Below, in pieces: positions 1-10,900 of a DNA stretch of 64,000 bases. The position numbers were made by a program, and so were the translations under genes. The notes below the pieces were generated by a model. That model was given only the letters and a program-made list of their open reading frames with translations, had not been told where the DNA came from and did not search any database. The stretch's first letter is position 1. Every line of letters begins with the position of its first letter. This stretch comes from Guadua angustifolia (taxonomy: Eukaryota > Streptophyta > Magnoliopsida > Poales > Poaceae): NCBI GenBank assembly GCA_036346375.1, contig CM070504.1, forward strand, positions 4,267,890 to 4,331,889. The letters are read 5' to 3'.

Positions 1-29
1 GACGATGTCCTCTCTGTATGTGTATGCAG

Positions 30-2830
30 GAGGGGCGGATTGACGAGATGGGGTGCTTGCAGTGCTCCTACCACGGCTGGTCATTCGATGGCTCCGGCGC
101 CTGCACGAGGATACCGCAGGCCGCGCCCGAGGGACCCGAGGTCCGGGCGCTGCGGTCGCCGAGGGCGTGCGCGACCAAGTTCCCAACTCTCGTCTCGCAG
201 GGGCTGTTCTTCGTGTGGCCCGACGAGAATGGGTGGGAGAAGGCGGCGGCGACCAAGCCTCCAATGTGCGTGAAGTTTGGGGTTGGAGTTGTGGATTATC
301 CATTGAATTTGAGTCGACTGAGGATTGGGGTGACAAAATTTGATCTTGTTTGGTTTCAGGCTGCCAAAAGAGTTTGATGACCCGGCTTTCTCTACGGTGA
401 CGATCCAGAGGGATCTGTTTTATGGGTATGATACGTTGATGGAGAACGTCTCTGATCCGTCACATATAGAATTTGCTCACCACAAGGTAATACTGCGTTT
501 ATATTTGAGAATGCTTAGTGGCTTGCTATACTGGCACTTCATGCTAATCGTGGTTATCTTGCAGTTGAAGCTCTCAAATATTAGGAGTGTAGTATTTGAG
601 AATGCTTAGTGGCTTGTCTATACTGGCACTTCCGTTGTAATCAAGTTGTGTATATTGCTTTCTAGTCATGGAGTATAATCTTCAAGTATGACACCTCAAT
701 ATGATTTTAGTATATTTGTTGAATTCCTTCACGATGGCTTCTGGTGGGCAAAAGTGCATAACTGTCTGCACATCAAAATTTTCTGATTACCTGTGTGCAT
801 TATTGAGCTGTTTATTGCACCTTGAAATATGGATATTTCACTGCAGAATAGTTCATTCTCTTGAGCTATGCTATTGGCTTATGCTAAAATTGGACAATAC
901 TTATTTGATTGACACAAGCATATTAGCTATCTGTCCTGGACTCTTGGCATACAGACAAATAATTTGCTTTGTTGTAATGTCTGGATATGGCATAGGTTCA
1001 ACAAATCTACATCATAACCAGCTTTCTTAACCTCACAATCCATGGAAGTCAGCATAACAACTTATAATTTTGGATCTCATGGAAAATTAAAGATGGAGAA
1101 CTGAATTCAGTTTATTTTCATTTTCTACTTTAGATAATGAGGCCAACAGCATTACCCGTGCTTCAGAGTTTAACTCCTCTCACAGGTCACTGGACGAAGA
1201 GATAGAGCCAAGCCTTTACCTTTCAAGATGGAATCAAGTGGCGCTTGGGGATATTCAGGGGAAAATTCTGGTAATCCTCGCATCAGTGCAACTTTTGTGG
1301 CCCCTTGCTATGCAATGAACAAGTATGTTTCAGCAAAACACCCTGACCATTTTTTTTTCTTTTTTCTTGTATTACACGCCGTTTGGTGTGGTGGAGTAGC
1401 TTATATTATCGTTCCTCATGTTATGGTACTGACCTTTTGGTAATCGGTTTGTACAGAATAGAGATAGACACAAAGTTACCTATTTTTGGAGATCAGAAAT
1501 GGGTCATATGGATTTGCTCTTTCAACATTCCAATGGCCCCAGGGAAGACTCGTTCTATTGTCTGCAGTGCTCGGAACTTTTTCCAGTTTACCATGCCAGG
1601 AAAAGCATGGTGGCAGGTATATGCTTGTCTTATGTTTCACTAACTGTTTACCTTTTTCCCTCAATTGTGTTGTCAACATTTTTTCAATAAACATGTTATC
1701 GTATTTTGAAGGGGGAACAGCAGGGACTGTCCCCACTCTATAAAGAATAAGAATGGAGTTAATGTTGTCATCATATTTGAAAGTATAGTGATATCCTGAA
1801 CCCTGCTCTTTTCTCTTTGCCTCTTTGTATTTGTGATACAGCTTGTCCCTCGATGGTATGAACATTGGACTTCAAATTTGGTATATGATGGTGATATGAT
1901 CGTTCTTCAAGGCCAGGAGAAGATTTTCCTTGCTGCATCCAAGGAGTCTTCTGCAGATGTAAATCAGCAGTACACAAAGATCACATTCACACCCACACAG
2001 GCTGACCGTTTTGTTTTAGCATTCCGGACATGGCTAAGGAAATTTGGCAACAGCCAACCTGACTGGTTTGGAAGTCCTAGCCAAGAAGCATTGCCTTCCA
2101 CGGTCCTTTCAAAGCGTGAGGTAAAAGTTTTCTGGGTTACCAGAGGGCCTCTATGCAGTTATTTTTTGTCCAGACTTCTTATATTATTATATGCTAACCT
2201 TTTTGATGACGAAGGAATTTTGTTTTGTTTACATCCTTACTGATGCCTTGAGGCCAAGCAACCGGCTTTAGTCTCACAAAGCGCTCAGTGACATACACTA
2301 CATCTCTATGGGTACCTAATAGCATTGAACTATTCTTAGTACGAGACAATCAGACATTCGAGGATAGACGCCTACTCGTGTTTAACCGTAACAGCTCCTT
2401 TTACTAGAATAGCAAGTTTTGTCTTTTATTTTTTTATTATACACCCAATGGACCTGAAAGCAGTATTATCTACTTGAAGTAGACATAAGGAAAATATTTG
2501 CTATTTCTGTATTCCGTAATTCTTCTATTCTTCAAATTTGACTTATTTTGACAAAGTTGTAAACTACTTATGTAGATGCTGGACAGATATGAACAGCACA
2601 CACTGAAATGCTCGTCTTGCAAAGGAGCATACAACGCCTTCCAGACTCTGCAGAAGGTCTTCATGGGAGCGACGGTGGCGTTCTGTGCAACTGCTGGGAT
2701 TCCTGCAGATGTTCAGCTCAGAATATTGCTTGGTGCTGCTGCTTTGGTTAGTGCCGCTCTGGCGTACGCATTTCACGGGCTCCAGAAGAATTTTGTATTT
2801 GTAGATTACGTTCATGCTGAGATTGATTAA
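30..2830 (+). CDS. PTC52: PTC52-like chloroplast Rieske oxygenase, 3' part (six exons)
   Basis: Member of the PAO/PTC52/TIC55 group of plant Rieske non-heme iron oxygenases, chloroplast-envelope proteins of chlorophyll metabolism and protein import. Exons read as 30-265, 360-486, 1186-1322, 1457-1616, 1842-2120 and 2576-2830 (stop TAA 2828-2830); all introns are GT-AG and the reading phase is kept across every junction, giving 397 residues. The first visible exon carries the second half of the Rieske motif (CSYHGW); the CxH half and the transit peptide lie left of the window. Exon 2 has the mononuclear iron signature ENVSDPSHIEFAHH. The last exon has the CxxC motif CSSCKGAY and two hydrophobic stretches expected to be membrane segments. 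PTC52 is preferred over pheophorbide a oxygenase from remembered similarity of blocks such as NFFQF and QEKIFLA; the family is certain, the paralogue less so. The 29 bases before exon 1 look like intron ending in CAG. Confidence 0.9.
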
Positions 2831-2954
2831 ACATACTGTCATTTTGTGAGGGTCTGATGTGGCGTCATCACACGATCATGTACGTAACATAGCTAGGTAT
2901 ATAGCTTTTCAGTGGACATAGCCCAATGTGTGTACAGTGAATTCTTCAATGTTC

Positions 2955-3413
2955 TAGCCTCCTTTTTTTTTTTTTTACCAAACTAGCTCCTATGATTTTT
3001 TTTCAAAAATGGCCTTGTGACCTGCACATTCCGCGCACGGGGATTGCAGAGATCGTTTTCTATGCTGGCCAATTGTTGCGCCACCGTACCATGGCAAATG
3101 CAATAGTCATGCAACCCCCGCCATGGAAAAGAGAAATGCTGTGACCCTACTCTGCGGAAAAGGAAATGTCGCGCCCTATTCTGCGGCAATTGGACTGCAT
3201 GCCGCGCCCGCCGCCGGTTCCATGTTGATGATTTTCCGTGCCTTCATGTCGTGGTAATTCGGATTCTTGTGCTCTTGCTGCGTGAAAATGTGCCACGTGT
3301 CGCGCCGTAGTGATTCTATGCTCCTTGTGCGCGGAATGTGCAGGTCAGGAGGCCATTTCTACAAAAGAAAAATTCCACAGAGCTAGTTCTGTAAAAAGAA
3401 ATTTAGGGGGCTA
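2955..3413. mobile_element. MITE with ~75-bp terminal inverted repeats
   Basis: The left end (starting tagcctcctt) and right end (ending gggggcta) are long inverted repeats. The best-preserved arm is cctgcacattccgcgcac near 3020, matched in reverse complement near 3335. The interior is non-coding and moderately GC-rich. It lies just beyond the PTC52-like gene. I could not read a convincing target-site duplication, so the superfamily is open; long inverted repeats would fit a Mutator-like or foldback element. Confidence 0.6.
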
Positions 3414-3671
3414 TAACAGTGAACCAGTCATGTATAGTATGCTCTAGGGTTGTATAAGACTTAGCAGACGGTGTAAAAAAATTGAAATGATGTAATTTTG
3501 CCCATCTTGTCCTTTGGACTGATTATATTTTCAGTGAATGTGAGCTGACTTCCAAATTGTTGTAATAGGTTAAACATGTGCAGGCGCGTTTGGTTGTAAA
3601 TAAGACGCCAAATGTCTTTGTTCTTCGACAGATAGATTACTAGCTGAAAAGAAGCCTTAAGTGGCCCTATT

Positions 3672-4336
3672 TAGGATATGTATGTTTGGACTTTTTTACG
3701 GGCTTAAAAGCCAAAAATCAATGTCTAAATAAATAGGCAGGGATAGCACCCGATCAGGCTGGGTTCGGGTCCTAATTTTTACCTGTGGGTTCTTCAGATC
3801 GGGTACCTGAAATGAGTTCGGATCGAAATCGGGTTTATAAAACCACCCATCGGGTTCAGCTCGGATTTTTTGTTTCAGATTTCTTGTCAGGTCGGGTTTT
3901 GCAAAATCCACATCCGATCCAATCAATTGCCACCCTTATACTGTAGTACTGCACAAACCTGTCGAGTACCTACCGGGTACCACTAGGTTCGGGTATAGTT
4001 TTTTACCCGATAGGGTATTCGGGTTCGGATCGGGATTTTCAATTCGGGTTTTCTGTTGGGTCGGGTTTTGTAAAAACCGCATCTAACGACCGTTGCCATC
4101 CCTACAAATAGGTAGCTTTTTATTTGGGTTTTTTTAAGTCATATGCCTTTATATAACTAAAAGCCAAAAGTTATTGGAGATTGCTTTTTTTGGCTTATTA
4201 AAGGTTGGTTTTAGAATAATGTCACTGAAGTTATGGTAAAATTATCCACTTCTACCACGTATAAAAATCAATAGCTTTTAAACTGTTTAAGATTTTAAAC
4301 TATGAGTTAAAAAGCCTAAACCTATGTAAACAGGAT
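3672..4336. mobile_element. Candidate older MITE, split by a hAT-type MITE
   Basis: AT-rich stretch whose flanks show diverged inverted similarity (aaaagccaaaaat near 3707 against tttttttggctt near 4186). It is interrupted by the better-bounded insertion at 3738-4104. Ends are uncertain. Confidence 0.3.
3738..4104. mobile_element. hAT-type MITE (367 bp)
   Basis: Begins cagggatagc and ends gccatcccta, a short inverted repeat of the type tagggatggc. It is flanked by an 8-bp target duplication with one mismatch: taaatagg (3730-3737) and caaatagg (4105-4112). Eight-bp duplications are typical of hAT transposons. The interior is a degenerate series of gggttcggg-like words. Related in ends and composition to 5193-5683. 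Confidence 0.65.
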
Positions 4337-4665
4337 CTTGGAACCTCAGAAATTACTGTGTTTCAGAGTCTTAAAAGTGTAGTTGACTGGTCCTCCGCGT
4401 CTCTCTTCCATGGCTCTGAACTGCTCGTTACCTACCACTTTCTTAAGGGCAGTTACTTATTTGTCATTGCAAATTTCTACGATCCTGAATATGTCATCCT
4501 TCATGTTAATAGCACGTGGGTCTGATCCCTACGTATCAATGACACAAGGGATGAGTGGATAATATATAAGAGATGGGGGATTTTGTAGTGGCATGTAAGC
4601 CCTTATCCCTTTTCCTAAGTACATGAAGCCTATATTACGGTAAATGTGCACTACTTGCAAAGAAC

Positions 4666-6340
4666 AATATATACTAGCATTGGTATGACGCATCGCTTGC
4701 GCATGCCATGATGATAGCCATATCTGATATCTGGATCTTCTAGGATAAATTCCATGTAATCTTAAAAGATTTGAGAAAAGCGGAGAAAGGATCTTCTTTT
4801 CTGAATCTAACATTCTATACATTCACAGTTAATAAATACATGCTTGAAAAATAGTATAGATCGAAGTGAAAATAAATACAAAGATACAACCGTACACATA
4901 TTTTCACTATAGAAAATATCGAAAGCGAGCTACGGTAAAAAAAATAGAGAGATAGAGTTGTAGAAATATCTCTTTCGGCGTTTTTCTGAAAATATTGGAA
5001 ACCGAGCTAGAAAACCGAGGTGGGAAAAAAAGTCTAGAAGAAAAAGGGTGAGAAACTATTAGAGACGACAATCTTCTTTTGTCGACCATAACATTCTACA
5101 TGTTCACCGAGTAATAATACATGCTCTAAAAAATATCAGAGATCGAGTTGGAAAATCGAGTCGGGGAAGAAGTCTAGAGATAGAGATGTACATAGGGGTT
5201 GTAGCAGGGCCATTCCCAGGAGGGAGTACCTCCGTCCCGTCCGTGATCCAAAATTTTCCCAGTCCAGTCCCGTTCCCGTCTCGGGAAAAATCCCGTCCCC
5301 ATCCCGTTAGGATATCGGGGCCCGTCGAGACCCATCCCCTTGAAATTTCACACAAGAGAAGAGCTCTTATAGCCATTTTAACTCTAAATCATATCAATAG
5401 ACAAGGAAAAAAAGAATGCATGCATTCGTTGAAGATTATGTTGTCCCGTTTATGAAAATGTGAATATGATGGACTACAGAATATGTTTGCAATCTAATAA
5501 CTAAATTGGACTAAACTAAATTTGGATCTAACAAGGGTCCCATGAGAAAAAATTCCCAGTCCCGTCCATCCCCGAAGGAAGGAATAATTTTCGTTTCCAT
5601 CACTTGAGGGCGATTTCTTCCATACCGAGTCCCTAATAGAGAATTCCCATGGGGATCGAAACAGGTCCCCATTGCCATCCCTAGATGTACACATATTTTT
5701 AGCAGCGAAAACATATTTTAGGAAAGCGGAGAAATGATCTTCTTTTCCCAAATCTAACACTCTATCGTTCACCCGTCAATAATACATACTTGAAAAATAC
5801 TATAGAGCGAAGTGGGGAAAAATTACAGGTGAAAACCGAGGTGGGGAAAAAGTCTAGAGGAAAAAGGTGAGAAATTATTAGAGGCGACAACCTTCTTTTG
5901 TCGAAGCCATAACATTCTACATGTTCACCAGAGTAATAATACATGTTCTAAAAATATCGGAGATCAAGTTGGAAAATCGAGGCGGAAAAAGTCTAAAGAT
6001 AAAGATACACACATATTTACGGTGGCGAAAACATTTTTTCTCTGGGAAAAAGCGGAGAAAGGACCTAGAGCGTAAGTAGTAAGGACCTAATTGTTACGTT
6101 TTGGACTTGTTATATCTCGAAAAATTAGAAAAGGGCTTGTTTGCGATTTGAATTTAACGGAAGTTTTTTCCTGTAAAACGGCGAATGAGGGACCCAAATG
6201 CGATAAACGGGAAAAAATCTTCCCCTCACAAAAAATCACAAAGGACCTATTTGTAATTTACAGGGACCTATCCGCAATTTCAAGAAATACGGGGTTTTTT
6301 CGAAAAACGGCCTAGGAGGACAGATGGATAGCCTCTCTGG
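4666..6340 (+). mobile_element. Helitron-like repeat, copy 1 (tentative)
   Basis: The last ~290 bp (6049-6340) match 30525-30816 over nearly their whole length, including the block aaaaattagaaaagggcttg. The left end near 4669 (tatactagcat, then a cgc-rich stretch) resembles the left end of that second copy (tatactagcaa, then cgctacgct). Both candidate right ends finish in CTRR (CTGG here). Shared ends with different interiors and no target duplication suggest a non-autonomous Helitron family, but I see no strong 3' hairpin in the usual place. The interior has four related ~110-bp units (about 4770, 5045, 5712 and 5863) and the hAT insertion 5193-5683. Confidence 0.35.
5193..5683. mobile_element. 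hAT-type MITE (491 bp) inside the Helitron-like repeat
   Basis: Perfect 8-bp target duplication gatgtaca at 5185-5192 and 5684-5691. The element begins taggggttg and ends gccatcccta. The interior is rich in cccgtcccc/gggaaaa words. Same end type as 3738-4104. Confidence 0.75.
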
Positions 6341-6496
6341 CTGGGAACTTTGCAAGCTTTAATTTAAGGGATTATATGTCTTTTTTTTTTAAGAATCATC
6401 GAAGGGTTACCCCTCCTGAACATCTTCATATTAACTCAAAATTGTAAAGTGTTTACAAGAGGCCGGCACACTGCTTAGCAATTGGCAATAGCCTTA

Positions 6497-7124
6497 GAGT
6501 ATCTCCAAGAGGAGCCCTAAATAGGTTGTTAATTGTAATTACGGGGCTTTGATGGAAAAAAGCACTCAACAGAGGTTGTATTTTGAAAAATTATCAAAAT
6601 AGGTTTAGGACTCGAGCCACTGTTGCTATATTTAGCAACTCTCCTCTCGGCCCCATCGATGGAGCTCTTCAATGAGGCGTCGTGCGGTTGCCGGTGCCCT
6701 CATCCGGGACCTCAACTACCCTTCCATCACCGTGTCATGACTGGCCGGCAAGCAGCAGCAGCCTTGCGGTGAGTCAAGAATGTCGAGTGCAGGAACGCAT
6801 ACCGACCACCGTCGTCCAAGAACAGAGGCGTCTTGGTGTGATGACCCACAGAACGGCGTTCGGGGCGTGGGCGAGAGAAAAAGTTCGGTATGCTTACAGC
6901 GAGAGGGACGCATGGCCGCCCAGACTACGTTCGGCGCCATTGTTTGGTCAGCAGGAACCATCAGTGAGAGTCCTCTCGTCGTGAAAGCGAGGATGAATGA
7001 AGGATTGGAGATTTAGGATCTAATTCTTTGGAGTCAATAGCTATCTTGGGTCCTAATTTTTTTAGTTTAGACCCTATTTTGAGGTATAGGACTCTATTTT
7101 AAGGCTTGACTATTGGAGATGTTC
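6497..7124. mobile_element. PIF/Harbinger-like MITE (628 bp) with GC-rich core
   Basis: TTA duplicated at 6494-6496 and 7125-7127. Inverted ends are GAGTATCTCCAA and TTGGAGATGTTC, extended by a diverged arm of ~45 bp on each side. The core (about 6640-7010) is GC-rich and unlike the AT-rich arms, as expected if a piece of host DNA was picked up. No protein family was recognised in it. Confidence 0.65.
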
Positions 7125-7127
7125 TTA

Positions 7128-7948
7128 CAGGACGAAAGATAGGACAGGAAGAGGAAATGTTACATGAGGTAGCTACACCTATATATGATCCAATGGCACG
7201 GATTGATTGCCGTTTTGGAGGGAGGGGAGGCCCTTTGGAATGGTGGCTTGGTCTCCAAGTATTCGTTATCGCAAGTCTTGCGATTGTGTCTGTTTCGACC
7301 TGTCCATAGCGAGAGAAGGAAGACAATGTTCATCCACTAATACCTAGAGAGAGAGAGTTTATAAGAGCGAGTTACCATGGTTGACCGGTTTGGGAAAACA
7401 ATTCTTTCACAAAAAGCTTGAGAGTAGGAGCAATTCACGAAAAGATTATGTGGTGGATGACTTTCTAGGCAGCCACATCCAAAACGAAAGAGGAAAGACT
7501 TGTTATAAAGTTTAATCTCATACATTCATGCTAAAATGTTTTGCTAAATGTAATTTTAACCGCTAGAGCTATAGAAATTCAGCTGCGATTCCATGAACGA
7601 GTTGACGAGCCCTCATCTCACGTGCCAGCCAGCCCATGTGCATGAGTGCATCTGGTTCTGGGTTCCGGAATTTCGCGGCCCCACCTTTCAGCCGGCTACG
7701 GGATCCGATAAGGACAGGTTTCGCTCCCTGGCCCACCCGACTGCTCGAGTTTTGGAGTGCCCAACCCAGATCCACTGACCATCCCCACTCCATCTTATCC
7801 GTCCAATGAAAAGATCGAAACCCAGAATTCCTCCGCGCACGGGCGGCCACACCCACCTCTCCCTCCCCTTCTTGGCTTTCACACTCAGCCCAGCGCCCGG
7901 GGGACGCAACCGCCTCCAGCCACTCACCCGGCAACCGCGACGCGCCCA
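7128..7948. other. Intergenic region upstream of the DUF1997 gene
   Basis: No gene seen. It holds a short GA-run near 7348-7360 and becomes GC-rich from about 7600. The 5' UTR and promoter of the gene starting at 7949 must lie in its right part; no clear TATA box is visible there. Confidence 0.4.
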
Positions 7949-10900
7949 ATGGCTGCGTCCCTCCGCTCCTCGCCTCCCTTCCCCGCCGCCTTCCGCCGCT
8001 CCCGCGCCGTCGTACGCGCATCCTCCTCCTCCTCCTCCTCATCCTCCGCTGTCTCGTCTGCCCCCAGGGCGCGCTTCGTCGCCCGCCGCTCCGAGTCCAC
8101 CTCCGTCCAGCAGGTCGCCCGCCCCCTCGGTATCCCCTGACTCCCCCCAACTCCAAGGGACGAAGCTCACCTTCACCTTACTCGCACGCTCGCTGTGCTG
8201 AGGGGATCGCGCTTGAGATGCTTGCTTGCTTTTGTAGCGGAGTACATGAGCTTGCCGGCGAGCCAGTACTCGGTGCTGGACGCGGAGCGCATCGAGCGCG
8301 TCGATGAATCCACCTTCCGATGCCACGTCTACCGCTTCCGATTCTTCGCGCTCGAGGTCTGCCCCGTCCTCCTCGTCCGCGTCGAGGACGAGCCCGACGG
8401 CTGCTGCATTCGCCTTATTTCCTGCAAGGTACTGGACAATACAACATTCCTAGTGCCTGGCTAATGGTGGTGGTTGTATTTTGCTAATAGCAATAACCGA
8501 TTAGTGTCTCGTTTTTACGATTTTTTGGCTTTGCAGCTCGAGGGGTCACCCCTTGTTGAGGCGCAGAATGACAAATTCTCAGGTAAGGTTGTCTCCTGAT
8601 ATTCATATTGTTTCCACTGTTGGAAAGGACTAGATACCTGCCAGATTGCTTAGTGTGCCAGACGAGAGCCGCTTGTTGTTTTGTTAATGGGTCAACGGCA
8701 CTGCACATGATTGTAAATTACGATGGGATCAATTCTCAAAGAAGCTGAGAATTTGCTTCGTTTTGATGCCAGATAGCATGGTTTAAGATATATCATGCAG
8801 ACTGCAAAATATCCATTCCACTGGGAGATTAAATTGCAAAGCTGTGTCAAAACATTGACTGAAACAAAATACGCAAACAGCAGTCTCTCTTGCTGGATGA
8901 ATAATCTAGGACTTCCCTTTCTCATCAATCAGAATGATGCATAAACCATTTTGGTTTTCTGTGCTTGTCACGGTCGACCTTCAGCTGCTGCGATCACTAT
9001 TAGTCAGGTGAACAAAATAGGTATATATAGAATGTCCTCTTCTTCTAACTGTTGCAAAGCTGTAGGTTGCTTTTGTTAGATACTATTCTTGTTACCTTAT
9101 ATAAGAGATTGCTAGTTGCCCTGGATAGAGATTGCTAGCTTTGTATATGTATTGTCTTATATAGACTTTCCTTCTATACCCACATGTAAATATATATATA
9201 CTGGCCTATTGGCCTCATGTTTAATACAAGTGCTATTCATAATATGGTATCAGAGCCAGAATTTTAGGGTTAGATTCCTCACTGGCATTGTGCTTGCGCA
9301 ATTTTTTCCGGTGGCTCTTCTTGTCGCCTTGTCCTCCGTCTGCTTGATGTCTCTCGGCCGGCCATCTCCTTGCCTGGCTCCGCCGCTTAGTGCTTCTGGT
9401 CGTCGTTTTTGCTGCGTCGGCCGCACTGTCGTCAGGCCGACAGCGCCGTGGTTTTCCTTCCTCTCGGCTCTCACCGGCGCGGCTTCTTCGATCTGCCGCT
9501 GCCTCCTTCGCGCGGCTCGGTCGGGTCTTTGACGCTCCCCAGCCTTCATCGCGCCTCCACGCAGGCCCGTGAAGGTCGCGCCCGAGCCCGACCTTCTTGG
9601 TCCGCTCGGCCTTCTCCGTCCGCTTGGCCGCCTCTCGGAGCCCGGCCTTCTCGACGTTGCCTCTAGCCCGGCCGCGCCCGAGCCCGACACTGTCTGCTCC
9701 CCCGTTCGCCGGCTCGTGCGGGCTGTCTCCGGCCCAGTGCCGTTCGCCGGTCCGCCTCTGTCGCCCCCGGGTGCGTCGCCTGTCACCGATCACCGAGCCC
9801 AGCTCCGCTGGCGCAAGAAATCAATCGGGATTCCAATTCGATTGGGAACTGGTTTTAATAAAGGAGCGGCTCAAGCTTTTGATTTGGTTCGATCGGCTCT
9901 AGCTTTCTTCTGGCCGGCTCCAGCTCTAGTTTTTATTTCAAGTAATATCTCTCTCAAAAAAAAAAATCGTCATCTTCTGGTTCTTCATCGGGAACTGTTT
10001 CTGTTCCTCACCGCCAGTTATCTTTGACGGTCTCATTTATCGAGATTGGGTCCTTCATATGTGTAACGGACCGCCCTTTTCAGGGGGTGCGTATAAATAC
10101 CTTCGCAGCTACCCAGGATTTTAGCTGCAGGTAACCAAATATACATTGCTTGATAAAAGAGCAAATACGAACATTTTATAGATGAGATAAGGGCCTAACG
10201 GCCAAGGTTTTACAAAGTGCGGCTATACTTTGTATACATCTGAGAACCCCCACGGAAGCGCTTGAGCGAGATAGATCAAGGCCTCCAAAAACCAAGTAAC
10301 ATCGTCATCTCGATCTCACAGGTCCTTGACTTCATTTGAAATCTAAAGAGGGATTGGGAGCAAGGGTGAGTACACAACCGTACTCAACAAACCACACGGA
10401 AGTTGAGATATTACATGTAGGAATAAACAAAGGTAGCCGCAGTGTTTAAGTTTTATGGATGCAAGTTGTAAATATCAACCTTTTATTTTACATTTGAAAC
10501 ACAAATCATAAATAGCAATATATCATGGGGGTTATCTTTGCAAAGTTCACTTCCACGACAAGTTTTAATTAAAAAGCTACGAGTGCGATTCTGAGAATCA
10601 CCTAAATTAACTTCGGCTTCATTAGCAGGAAGCACGGCGTATTGAATACCATTGATATCACTCTGCGAGGTGCTCGACTTTACCCACAAGATATCATCGG
10701 AATTAGTGCTGCGCCAACAAACATGCAACTTTAATGCATGCGGTAGGTAGGATAATCATAGCATTTAGTTGAACTTCCTTCTTTAACTCCTACCGATAGG
10801 CTATCCAAGGTCATAATATTCCGTACCCTCTCTGGTAGTCGTGGGAGTCGCGGTCGAATATTGTGGACACCATTGTTGCGTGAATCGGCAAATGGCATCT

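Noticed and set aside
30..2830. Pheophorbide a oxygenase (PAO) or TIC55 identity
   Set aside because: Same family and possible, but the conserved blocks as I remember them fit PTC52 better; a tree would decide.
9233..9793. Two overlapping minus-strand frames of ~180 codons
   Set aside because: GC-rich leader of the copia element; Arg/Gly/Ala-rich translations without a family, explained by base composition.
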